The notes beneath the pieces were generated by a model. The model ran no database searches. It was not told where the DNA came from and saw only the letters and a program-made list of their open reading frames with translations. A program made the translations under genes and the position numbers. Below, piece by piece: positions 16,420 through 23,329 of a DNA stretch of 64,000 nt. The DNA comes from an uncultured Prevotella sp. Lineage in GTDB: Bacteria; Bacteroidota; Bacteroidia; Bacteroidales; Bacteroidaceae. The DNA is taken from positions 1-64,000 of the forward strand of contig CAAGKM010000001.1 in assembly GCA_900770395.1 (NCBI GenBank), read 5' to 3'. Position 1 is the stretch's first letter. Each line of letters starts with the position of its first letter.

Positions 16420-17106
16420 CTATTTCCTTTTCAGCGAGCGCAGATACCGTTTCTGTTCGTCAGTTATTCTGAAACTTTCCACGGCTTTCTGTATCGTCTT
16501 GTTGTGTGTCCATAGCGGCAGCCGCTGCTGTTCTATATACGGCAGTGTCGCTTCATATTGTTTTGTAAGGGCAGTGGCGAAATACCATGCCACCATCATC
16601 TTTACATAGTAGTGGTCCGACTCTATTGCCGCCACCCTGTCGAGATATTCCGTGCTGAACCCGTCGTCAAGAAAATGCGCCATGAGCATGCCTGTCCCGA
16701 ACCTCACTGTAAATGGGTGTGCGTCAGCCATCCATCTGTCGATGTCTTCCAGCAGCCGTTGGTGCGTGTCCTTTCTCTTAAACGCCTTGGGGTGCATCAT
16801 GTCGCATGTTGCCCAGTTGTCCACATACGGCAGGAAGCGGTCAAGCTCCGCAATCGTTCTGTCATAGTCTTTCAGTTCCGAGAGTATAAAACCGTGAAGG
16901 TTGTTCTCGTCATAGTATTTGTGCGGCAATGATTGCAGCACAGTGTCTCCCTTGCCCTCTTTTATAATATTTTTTGCCAACTGCCGCAGCTGCGGAGTTC
17001 TCACGCCGATGACACATTCTCGGTTGATATCGGGTATCAGTTTTGCATGAAAATCCCTGTAAGCCGTGTCTTGCAGGGCAAAAAGTCTGTTGGTAATCTC
17101 TTTCAT
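16420..17106 (-). CDS. AlkD-type DNA alkylation repair protein (HEAT repeats)
   Basis: 228 residues from the chosen start MKEITNRLF. The motif IGVRTPQLRQLAKNI near 35-49, the helical HEAT-like repeats, YVDNWATCDMM and TVRFGTGMLMAHFL match the DNA alkylation repair family (AlkD), glycosylases that remove alkylated bases without base flipping. Trp and Asp in the VDNWATCD segment are probably part of the DNA-facing pocket. The longer frame to 17169 would run into the upstream gene; the inner start leaves 23 bp after the stop of the DUF1349 gene, with which it may be cotranscribed. Confidence 0.8.
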   Translation of the reverse strand: MKEITNRLFALQDTAYRDFHAKLIPDINRECVIGVRTPQLRQLAKNIIKEGKGDTVLQSLPHKYYDENNLHGFILSELKDYDRTIAELDRFLPYVDNWATCDMMHPKAFKRKDTHQRLLEDIDRWMADAHPFTVRFGTGMLMAHFLDDGFSTEYLDRVAAIESDHYYVKMMVAWYFATALTKQYEATLPYIEQQRLPLWTHNKTIQKAVESFRITDEQKRYLRSLKRK

Positions 17107-17129
17107 CTTTTTTATGCTTTTCTTCGTTA

Positions 17130-17834
17130 TCAATCCGGTTGCTGACCGTCGTGGGCTTTCCATGCACATTCGGTGAGCTTCATGTCGGTGAATACAGCCT
17201 TGAATGACGATTCTTCAGAAGAGCAGGCATATATTCCGAAACGGATTTTTCCGCCGCCCTTATGCAGGTGACAGACGCGCATTTGCGTGAATTTCTCACC
17301 ATCGTTGGAACATTCTATGCAGTAGTCGTCCTCGCGGCGTGAAAGTCGGTACCACATCGTCTTTACCTTTGCGTCTATGGCTGTCGTAGCCCAGTCAGAA
17401 TAGCCTCCGTTTGTCACTACGCTTCCAAGATGCTGAAACTCTTCATTCTCATATTCCACACTTCCTTTCAGCCAGTTCTCGCTGTCGAGGTAAAGCACCA
17501 CGCCGCATTGGTCGAAACGGTGATGGCTGTCGGAGAAGTCAGTCTTTACAATGAAGCTGAAGAACTTCTCTTCGGTCTCCATCTGGAACACAGGGGCATT
17601 GTCGTTCTGAAAATGATAGTAGGTGCGCTGCCACAGGTCAGTCTTAGGTTTGGTTACAACCTCAACCGTATCTCCTTTAATTGCGTAGCTCTCCGGCTGG
17701 CGGGTCCATGCGAAGCCATTGATGTCAATACTCATAGTCTTGTCTGTTGCTGCCATATTCTCCTGTTGTTTTACATTGTTGTTGCCGCATGCTGTCATTA
17801 TTGCGAGCACAGCAAATAAATTCAGAATTTTCAT
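17130..17834 (-). CDS. DUF1349-family lipoprotein
   Basis: 234 residues. A lipoprotein signal peptide with lipobox IMTACGNN (Cys16) is followed by a concanavalin-like beta sandwich: FSFIVKTDFSDSHHRFDQCGVVLYLDSENWLK, given here in parts as FSFIVKTDFSDSHHRFDQCG and VVLYLDSENWLK, then WYRLSRREDDYCIECSNDG and IRFGIYACSSEESSF. DUF1349 proteins are predicted carbohydrate-binding or lyase-like sandwich proteins of unknown reaction. It is probably anchored in the outer membrane. The gene lies upstream of the AlkD-like gene by 23 bp. Confidence 0.75.
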   Translation of the reverse strand: MKILNLFAVLAIMTACGNNNVKQQENMAATDKTMSIDINGFAWTRQPESYAIKGDTVEVVTKPKTDLWQRTYYHFQNDNAPVFQMETEEKFFSFIVKTDFSDSHHRFDQCGVVLYLDSENWLKGSVEYENEEFQHLGSVVTNGGYSDWATTAIDAKVKTMWYRLSRREDDYCIECSNDGEKFTQMRVCHLHKGGGKIRFGIYACSSEESSFKAVFTDMKLTECAWKAHDGQQPD

Positions 17835-18033
17835 TGCATTTATCGAATGTGTTAAAACGTTTCTATTTCCATAGTGTTAAGAACGTTGCAAAAATACAAA
17901 AAATAAATGAGAATCAAGTGGTTTTAACCCATTTTTGCATAAAATAATATTTTGTGGGCGATAAAATTCATGGGATACGCCCAATACATTGCTCAATACC
18001 CGTTTAAAGAGAGAGTTATAAGGTGAAATCTTG
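17835..18033. other. Intergenic region with a small hairpin
   Basis: No gene is seen. A stem TGGGCG with CGCCCA (about 17955-17983, 17-nt loop) is followed by the periodic units described next. Confidence 0.4.
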
Positions 18034-18088
18034 TTTGGCAGCAGTCTGGATTTCATCTGGTAACAGTCGAAATTCCGTTTGGTAGCAG
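18034..18088. repeat. Three units at an exact 22-bp period
   Basis: TTTGGCAGCAG at 18034, TCTGGTAACAG at 18056 and TTTGGTAGCAG at 18078 begin exactly 22 bp apart, separated by variable 11-bp spacers. A weaker fourth unit may start at 18099-18100 (ATTGGATAATT). The period is not a multiple of three, so the open frame that covers it on the minus strand is not supported. Confidence 0.65.
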
Positions 18089-18175
18089 GCAAAAGATTAT
18101 TGGATAATTGGCGAAATACAAATGGAACGTCCTTTTTTACAATGTAAACCCTACTTTTCATACGCACATTTATCT

Positions 18176-18248
18176 GTTTCCACCATTTCCACCACCACCA
18201 TCCCCCAGTGGTGTTGCGGAACGGATTGAAACCATAGTATTATAAAGT
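18176..18248 (+). repeat. 73-bp repeat R1, left of the toxin-antitoxin cassette
   Basis: Begins GTTTCCACCATTTCCACCAC and ends ACCATAGTATTATAAAGT. It matches R2 (19346-19418) over the same 73 bp with five substitutions, in direct orientation. Its right end coincides with the stop codon of the last cassette gene. Confidence 0.85.
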
Positions 18249-18478
18249 TAGAGCGGTTGTTTGTTGTATAGTTGTTCTTCCTTCAATAATTCATAGTTAT
18301 AATACGGACTTTGATAATAAAGTCCTGTGTCCGGATTGTTGATTGCCTGAAACCATGAGGAATTATAAACTACGTTTAGAGCTTCAGGCAAGCTAACCTT
18401 ACGGTCGGAAACAACAAGAGCCGTCACCTGCTCAAGATTAGAATCAATTAAGTATTGTATTTTATCCTTGTCTATCAT
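18248..18478 (-). CDS. Third small gene of the DUF3791/DUF3990 cassette
   Basis: 76 residues. The sequence MIDKDKIQYLIDSNLEQVTA, then LPEALNVVYNSSWFQAINNP and TGLYYQSPYYNYELLKEE is of a kind that often follows DUF3990 genes in Bacteroidales. I do not know a formal family name. It is acidic and soluble. Its start lies inside the end of the DUF3990 gene (17-bp overlap), so it is translated with it. It may be an antitoxin or immunity partner. Confidence 0.65.
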   Translation of the reverse strand: MIDKDKIQYLIDSNLEQVTALVVSDRKVSLPEALNVVYNSSWFQAINNPDTGLYYQSPYYNYELLKEEQLYNKQPL

Positions 18479-18944
18479 ATCTCATCAATTTTGAAATTGC
18501 ATACTCTGTTGAAAAACAATACTGTCGGTTTAATTTTCTATATGTAAGTTCCTTCACTAATTGTTCTAATGTTATAAGATGGCGTGTATATAAATCAAGT
18601 TGAAGTACCACTCCGTCATCGGCAACAGGTCCTATCACAATGTCATAGTTGTGTTGGAAGTCCTTAATCATCCTGTTCTTTAATATAAATTCAGCCCATT
18701 CAACCGAAGGTTCATGAAAGTACAGGATATTCATTTTTTCATCATTCAACAAATTATCATCAAAAGAAAATTCCAATACAACTGGAGCACCGCCACGACT
18801 AATCATGGTTCTACGATGTGCCATTTCCTCAGCCTGTGATTTTATATCTGTCAGATAAAATCCTCTGCCAAAGTCCTTACATGGTCGACACTTGGATAAC
18901 ATTATTGTATTAAAGGAAACATTCGTTCCGTGATATAGTATCAT
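18462..18944 (-). CDS. DUF3990 protein, likely ADP-ribosyltransferase-fold toxin
   Basis: 160 residues from the start MILYHGTN. The YHGT near the N-terminus, KDFGRGFYLTDIKSQAEEMA near 28-47 and the later VEWAEFILKNR and YDIVIGPVADDGV are the hallmarks of DUF3990, which resembles the ADP-ribosyltransferase superfamily (YHGT as the NAD-binding H motif). The toxin role is inferred from the flanking small genes. The start at 18944 is preferred over the frame opening at 18971 because it gives an ATGA overlap with the previous stop and a GGAGG eight bases upstream. Confidence 0.75.
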   Translation of the reverse strand: MILYHGTNVSFNTIMLSKCRPCKDFGRGFYLTDIKSQAEEMAHRRTMISRGGAPVVLEFSFDDNLLNDEKMNILYFHEPSVEWAEFILKNRMIKDFQHNYDIVIGPVADDGVVLQLDLYTRHLITLEQLVKELTYRKLNRQYCFSTEYAISKLMRYDRQG

Positions 18945-19153
18945 GACAAGAACCCTCCATTTTTTAGGCATACAGAGGTTAAATCCTCAACTGCATCATT
19001 AAAGGAAAGGGTGTGTTCTGCCTCATAGCAGTTGTCAAGAAACTCTATTCCCTTATACTTCTGCAGATAGTCGAAGGACTCTTTGACAGTAATGCCAAAA
19101 TGTTCTCCAAACTTTCTAATGCAATATATAATGTAAGCGATTCTATAATCCAT
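18941..19153 (-). CDS. DUF3791 small protein, first gene of the cassette
   Basis: 70 residues from MDYRIAYIIYCIRKFGEHFG. The helical core with GITVKESFDYLQKYKGIEFL and the LDNCYEAEHTLSFNDAVEDL end match DUF3791, a small helical family found directly upstream of DUF3990. It is the likely antitoxin. The start at 19153 is chosen because the promoter -7 element lies at 19183-19190; a longer frame from 19213 would begin within the promoter. The stop overlaps the next start by ATGA. Confidence 0.75.
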   Translation of the reverse strand: MDYRIAYIIYCIRKFGEHFGITVKESFDYLQKYKGIEFLDNCYEAEHTLSFNDAVEDLTSVCLKNGGFLS

Positions 19154-19182
19154 CAGTCTTTCCTCTGTTTGTTTATTTGCTG

Positions 19183-19214
19183 CAAATGTACAAAGAAAAA
19201 TCTGTTTTTCCAAA
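19183..19214 (-). promoter_or_regulatory. Promoter of the DUF3791/DUF3990 cassette
   Basis: On the minus strand TTTG (19211-19214), a 20-bp spacer and TACATTTG (19183-19190) fit the consensus. The segment 19152-19243 is duplicated at 8589-8666 without its genes. Confidence 0.8.
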
Positions 19215-19345
19215 TATTTAAGGAAAATTTATTTAGTGAAGTGGAGAAATACACAATGTTCACGATACAGTGCCGTATAGAAAGAAGAAGGAAGAATACG
19301 GAATTGAAAGATAATCACAAAGTCAAAATGTTAATTATTATTCAA

Positions 19346-19418
19346 GTTTCCACCATTTCCACCACCACCAACCCCTTGCGGTGTTGCGGAACAGATTGAA
19401 ACCATAGTATTATAAAGT
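19346..19418 (+). repeat. 73-bp repeat R2, right of the toxin-antitoxin cassette
   Basis: Same 73 bp as R1 with five substitutions, direct orientation. It is preceded by the 17-mer AATGTTAATTATTATTC (19327-19343), which also precedes R3. Confidence 0.85.
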
Positions 19419-19444
19419 CCCACAATTATAGTTATATCTACTGT

Positions 19445-19711
19445 GTGCTTCGCACTGACACGGCTGCTCTACGAGCTGACACTGCTGGCTGCGTGAGATG
19501 TAAATCACACTGCATCACGATACGGTGATAGATATCGCATCCTTTGGATTACACGGCTTGTTAGCGCAGTGTTACAGGGCTTAACGCAAGCCGTGTGACC
19601 GCTTTAGCGGTTCTAACTTACTGCCAAAGGCAGTGCAGCGTCAGCATGAATTATCCCCGTCAGTAAGAAAGCAGTGTCAACCCGCAGGGTGTCGTGTCAG
19701 CTCGCAAGAGC
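19445..19711. repeat. Dense array of small perfect hairpins
   Basis: At least eight short inverted repeats follow each other: GTGC-TTC-GCAC (19445), GCTC-TAC-GAGC (19466), ATCAC-GATACG-GTGAT (about 19515), CACGGCTTG paired with CAAGCCGTG (19552-19560 and 19587-19595), ACCGCT-TT-AGCGGT (19598), ACTGCC-AAA-GGCAGT (19620), ACCC-GCA-GGGT (19680) and GCTC-GCAA-GAGC (19700). Several are followed by TGACAC or TGTCA. The block is richer in GC than its flanks and holds no gene. It lies between R2 and R3. Confidence 0.75.
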
Positions 19712-19760
19712 GCCGTGGATAAACTTTTAAATGTTAATTATTATTCGAATTTATAAATGC

Positions 19761-19810
19761 GTTTCCACCATCACCATCAACCTTGCGGAAGTTGCGGAAC
19801 TGGTGGAAAC
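19761..19810 (+). repeat. Partial repeat R3
   Basis: Starts GTTTCCACCATCACCATCAA and continues CTTGCGGAAGTTGCGGAAC. It shares the first half of R1/R2 and is preceded by the 17-mer AATGTTAATTATTATTC (19730-19746). Its ends pair (GTTTCCACCA with TGGTGGAAAC), which R1 and R2 do only partly. Confidence 0.65.
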
Positions 19811-19961
19811 TCTTTTCGGAACTTCATGTAATAAAACAGTTATTCCTCTTATTACCAATGGAATAAAACAGAATATGCAAAAAATAAGCAATATCCTAAA
19901 AGAGTGGTGAAAAATCCGCTCTCTTTGGATTGATGTAAAGAATTTAGAAGGTAAATTCTAT

Positions 19962-19990
19962 AAAGAGGTATCTGCTCCGTTATCTCTTTT
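19962..19990 (+). terminator. Terminator-like hairpin of an unassigned plus-strand transcript
   Basis: AAAGAGGTA pairs with TATCTCTTT (one G-T wobble) around a 10-nt loop and runs into eight to nine T residues. No plus-strand gene precedes it for 1.7 kb, so it may end a non-coding transcript that includes the hairpin array. Confidence 0.5.
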
Positions 19991-20058
19991 TTTTATGCTC
20001 CAAGGCTTTAATAAACAATGAGAGGGGAATTTAATATTAAAGTTTATTCAACAATTAT

Positions 20059-20090
20059 TTGCCAATACCGAAATAATTTCGTAATTTTGC
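20059..20090 (+). promoter_or_regulatory. Promoter of the histidine decarboxylase-like gene
   Basis: TTTG (20059-20062), a 20-bp spacer and TAATTTTG (20083-20090) fit the Bacteroidota consensus, about 50 bp before the start codon. Confidence 0.75.
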
Positions 20091-20139
20091 GGTTGAATAA
20101 TGTATTTGAACTGATTTAATATTAAACTAAAAACTGAAA

Positions 20140-21363
20140 ATGAGACGACAGGTATTGATTTTTTCCATGATGATGTCTTTCATCATGGCTTTGGGACAGG
20201 ATATTGTTCCGTCAGGATTCTCCGAGTTGGACGAATGGGTTGGAAAATGCAAGGTGGAGCGCCCCAACGCATTGGGCTATCCCGGCAACTACGACAGCAA
20301 GCTGGACGGATTTTATGAGTGGTACACTGCCAACAAGATGCAGAATATCCTCATCAATAATGCTGGTGACCCGTTTGAAGCCTCAGGTGCCTTGTCCTCC
20401 GCTAAGTTTGAGCGCGAGGTGATAGAGAGTTTCGCACCCCTTTACGGCTTTGACCTGAGCGACCTCTGGGGACTGGTGACAATGAGCGGCACCGACGGTA
20501 ACAACCACGGCATATACTTCGGAGTGAACTACTTGAAGAAGAAAACGGGTAAGATGCCCGTTGTCTATGTGTCTGACGAGGCTCACTACAGCAACTACCG
20601 TCTTTGCGACGTTCAGCATCTTGACGTGCGTCTGGTGAAGAGCAATGAGATGGGACAGATGATTCCCGAGGAGCTTGAGAAAGCTTTGGACACCTCCCGT
20701 CCGTGTCTGATGATCTATGCCATGGGGTCAACATTCAAGGGTGCCATCGACAATCAGAAGGAGCTAAACGACGTACTCGATAGACATCCAGAGATAGAGG
20801 TTTACAGACATATAGATGCAGCTCTCTTTGGCGGCTACCTGCCCTTTACCCAATACAAGAATCTCGTGAACAGGAAGGAGACTGCCTATGAGTCAATCTC
20901 TATCAGTGGACACAAGTTCTTCGGCATCGACAGTCCCTGCGGTCTGTTCATCACCACACGTGAGGTCTATGACAATCAGGCATCCTTTGATGTGGCATAC
21001 CTCAATGCCAACATGCGGATGATAAGCTGTTCGCGCTCAGGCGTTGACCCACTGAAGTTCTGGTGGCTGCTGAAGACTGTAGGGATAAAGGGTTGGACCG
21101 AGCAGGCTACGGTGATGATGGATAATACGGCATATCTGGTGTCGGAGCTTAAACGCATAGGATGGCAATGCTGGAACAACGAATACAGCAACACCGTGTT
21201 CTTCAAGCGCCCCAGCAGCGACATCGTGACAAGATACAACCTCGCATGTAGCCACGATGAGCGGTTTGGCGGCGACTTGGCTCACGTGGTGGTGATGCAG
21301 CATGTCAAGAAGGAAGTAATCGACCGGTTCATCAAGGAACTGGAGGGTGGTATTATCCCATAA
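20140..21363 (+). CDS. Histidine decarboxylase-like PLP enzyme with signal peptide
   Basis: 407 residues. A hydrophobic leader (MRRQVLIFSMMMSFIMALG, possible cleavage before Gln20) precedes a group II PLP-dependent decarboxylase. Landmarks are NNAGDPFE near 73-80, SGTDGNNHG at 116-124, DEAHYSNYR with stacking His149, HIDAALFGG with Asp226, and SGHKFFGIDSPCG with the Schiff-base Lys259. The closest known pattern is bacterial PLP histidine decarboxylase, which makes histamine; the exact substrate is not proven. Group II decarboxylases are normally cytoplasmic, so the apparent export signal is odd. The gene has its own promoter and no antiporter gene beside it. Confidence 0.75.
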   Translation: MRRQVLIFSMMMSFIMALGQDIVPSGFSELDEWVGKCKVERPNALGYPGNYDSKLDGFYEWYTANKMQNILINNAGDPFEASGALSSAKFEREVIESFAPLYGFDLSDLWGLVTMSGTDGNNHGIYFGVNYLKKKTGKMPVVYVSDEAHYSNYRLCDVQHLDVRLVKSNEMGQMIPEELEKALDTSRPCLMIYAMGSTFKGAIDNQKELNDVLDRHPEIEVYRHIDAALFGGYLPFTQYKNLVNRKETAYESISISGHKFFGIDSPCGLFITTREVYDNQASFDVAYLNANMRMISCSRSGVDPLKFWWLLKTVGIKGWTEQATVMMDNTAYLVSELKRIGWQCWNNEYSNTVFFKRPSSDIVTRYNLACSHDERFGGDLAHVVVMQHVKKEVIDRFIKELEGGIIP

Positions 21364-21396
21364 AAATTCAAAAAAGCCACTTTATCACAGTTGATT

Positions 21397-21951
21397 TTAC
21401 CGGTCTTCAGCGAACATCTTCCACAGCGGGGCAGCCATGAGGCTCTGCCATATTTCGCCGCGCTCAAGCATGGAGCGCACCTCGGAGCGTGAGAAGAGCT
21501 TCACATCTATATCCTCACCGTCATCAAGGTGACGGTTACCTTCAGGCACCACTCCGTATGCAATGTATGAATGGGTGAGATTGGTCATGGTGCTGGCATT
21601 GGCAGAGCTTACCATCAGTTCGCGCCATTCGCCGCCGGTGTAGCCAGTCTCTTCCTCCAGTTCTCTTTTGGCTGCAACCATCGGGTCCTCACCATCCTCC
21701 ACGACACCTGCCACAATCTCGTCGACGGTCTTGCCGAGAGCATATCGGTATTGTCGCACGAACACAAACTGGTCGTCGGGCGTGATGGCTATAACGTTTA
21801 TCCATGTTGGATATTCCAGCACATAGTATTCATCGATGATATGCCCGTTGGGCAACTGCACTTTGTCGCGCCTTGCCGTTAGCCACGGGCGGCGTATCAG
21901 ATATTCGCTGTCGAGTGTTTTCCACTTCATTGACTTTTGCTCTTTCTCCAT
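21397..21951 (-). CDS. NUDIX hydrolase, ADP-ribose pyrophosphatase type
   Basis: 184 residues. The Nudix box is seen in AGVVEDGEDPMVAAKRELEEETGY (given as GVVEDGEDP and AAKRELEEETGY), with the REL-EEETG core that binds metal. An upstream WINVIAITPDDQFVFVRQYR strand pair and downstream SSANASTMTNLTHSYIA are typical of ADP-ribose pyrophosphatase-like members, which split ADP-ribose to AMP and ribose 5-phosphate. It converges with the decarboxylase gene, with 33 bp between stops. Confidence 0.85.
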   Translation of the reverse strand: MEKEQKSMKWKTLDSEYLIRRPWLTARRDKVQLPNGHIIDEYYVLEYPTWINVIAITPDDQFVFVRQYRYALGKTVDEIVAGVVEDGEDPMVAAKRELEEETGYTGGEWRELMVSSANASTMTNLTHSYIAYGVVPEGNRHLDDGEDIDVKLFSRSEVRSMLERGEIWQSLMAAPLWKMFAEDR

Positions 21952-22182
21952 TTTTAATGATGTTTTATTATGTATTATTATGTATTATGGATTTTACGTA
22001 ACGCTAATTCAATAATGCTGCAAAATTAGTGATTTTGTCGCTATTTTGCAAGCAAACGGGCGATATTATTCCGCGTTAAAATTTTATTTAGATATTTTTA
22101 ATACTCATGTCGTTTCTCCTTTATGATATGGCAGCAGAACAATGCCTGCCATGCCCAACAGCAGCAGACCGAGTGCCGGTTT
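21952..22182. other. Intergenic region without a clear gene
   Basis: AT-rich. The stretch 22100-22182 read on the minus strand continues the regulator frame after its stop as a hydrophobic GLLLLGMAGIVLLPY segment, but it has no good start of its own. Confidence 0.35.
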
Positions 22183-23040
22183 TTAGCTGTGTTCCTCGCG
22201 ATAGAGCTGCGGCGTAGTGCCGGAGTATCTCCTGAAACTTTTGTTGAAGTAAGAGCAATCCTCGTATCCCACACTTTTTGCCACATTCTTTATAGAGCAG
22301 TCGGTGGTTATAAGAAGCAGTTCTGCGGCTTCCATTTTCTTTTTCATTATGTATGCGTTAGGTGTTTCGCCGGTCTCTTTCTTGAAAGTCCGTATGAAGT
22401 GGTCTTTTGACATACATGCCATTTCAGCTAACCCTTTGATGTCGGCAGGCATGCTGATGTTTCGCCTTATGTGCTCCAGCACTTTTCTGATGCGGTTGTC
22501 GGCTATTGCCACTTTGGGCGTTGCGCGTTTCAAAAAACGTGACAGCAGTATGAAGATTATCCCACGTGACTCCACTTTGTCGCAGAAGGGCCTGCGCAGG
22601 TTCATCTCAATGTTGTTGATTAATGTACGGTGGTTGTCGTAGGCAACGGGATTCGACACTTGCAGCTTGAGGAAAGGATTGATATCGGCAAGACGCTTTA
22701 TGAGGCACGCCTCATGTTCTGTGGCGTCTACTTCCACGGGAAAGTCAAATTCGCTGAAAATGCTTTCACTGGCATTGCTGTCTTCATATATATGCACATA
22801 ATAGTGTGCAAACGGCGAGTCGCAGACATAGCTGTGTGTCGTGAAGCTGGGGATGAGATACAGATGCCCGGGAGTGAGCTCGTAGGATGCATTGGGCATG
22901 ACTATGCGTGCCCGTCCCTCTGTCACAAGATACAGACGTGCGAACGGACTCCGCACATTTTTCCAGTTCCAATCGCCGTCATGTCTGGCAAATCCCACGT
23001 TTAGTATATATATGTACAATTTGTCAATAGGATAGTTCAT
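22183..23040 (-). CDS. AraC-family transcriptional regulator
   Basis: 285 residues from MNYPIDKLYIY. An N-terminal cupin-like sensing domain (YELTPGHLYLIPSFTTHSYV) is followed by two helix-turn-helix units of the AraC family: IKGLAEMACMSKDHFIRTFK and the signature IKNVAKSVGYEDCSYFNKSF then FRRYSGTTPQLYR. The -7 element TATCTTTG (minus strand, 23045-23052) lies 5 bp before this ATG, so the transcript is nearly leaderless and the frame start at 23058 is excluded. It is divergent from the fucosidase gene and is a good candidate to control it in response to a sugar. Confidence 0.85.
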   Translation of the reverse strand: MNYPIDKLYIYILNVGFARHDGDWNWKNVRSPFARLYLVTEGRARIVMPNASYELTPGHLYLIPSFTTHSYVCDSPFAHYYVHIYEDSNASESIFSEFDFPVEVDATEHEACLIKRLADINPFLKLQVSNPVAYDNHRTLINNIEMNLRRPFCDKVESRGIIFILLSRFLKRATPKVAIADNRIRKVLEHIRRNISMPADIKGLAEMACMSKDHFIRTFKKETGETPNAYIMKKKMEAAELLLITTDCSIKNVAKSVGYEDCSYFNKSFRRYSGTTPQLYREEHS

Positions 23041-23044
23041 GCTG

Positions 23045-23052
23045 CAAAGATA
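23045..23052 (-). promoter_or_regulatory. -7 element of the AraC regulator promoter
   Basis: TATCTTTG on the minus strand, directly upstream of the start codon at 23040. No exact TTTG -33 box is seen at the usual distance. Confidence 0.6.
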
Positions 23053-23176
23053 CTGCAAAAAAAATGATTGAGCGAGTAAAACAAAAGAAAATTATATTTT
23101 TTTTGTTTTCGAACGGGAGAGTAACCAAGCACATTTCTTATTTATAGGATAATTATTCTCTGCGATATATCACAAT

Positions 23177-23239
23177 AAAAAGTCGATAAAATCCCATGAG
23201 ATATTGCTTTTTCTTTGTTGAAATATTAAAAAGTCGATA
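23177..23239. promoter_or_regulatory. Direct repeat AAAAAGTCGATA, possible regulator site
   Basis: The 12-mer AAAAAGTCGATA occurs at 23177-23188 and at 23228-23239 in the divergent region, 51 bp apart and in the same orientation. The second lies about 52 bp upstream of the fucosidase -7 element. AraC proteins usually bind direct repeats, so these may be operator halves. Confidence 0.45.
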
Positions 23240-23290
23240 TTTTACCAATAAAAGTCTCTTTTTTCTGATGTTTTATTGAAGTATAACAGC

Positions 23291-23298
23291 TATCTTTG
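23291..23298 (+). promoter_or_regulatory. -7 element of the fucosidase promoter
   Basis: TATCTTTG lies 31 bp before the ATG at 23330. The -33 box is not a clear TTTG, consistent with a promoter that needs an activator. Confidence 0.65.
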
Positions 23299-23329
23299 CA
23301 GCACAAAACTAACCAAAAGTAAATACATT

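Noticed and set aside
17877..18167. 96-residue minus-strand open frame
   Set aside because: It is covered by a 22-bp periodic array whose period is not a multiple of three, and it has no signal, motif or ribosome-binding support.
18176..19810. Integron attC sites
   Set aside because: The repeats lack the GTTRRRY and RYYYAAC core sites, and no integron integrase is nearby.
22100..22182. Hydrophobic segment after the AraC stop codon
   Set aside because: It is in frame with the regulator but has no own start of useful length; it may be an old extension.
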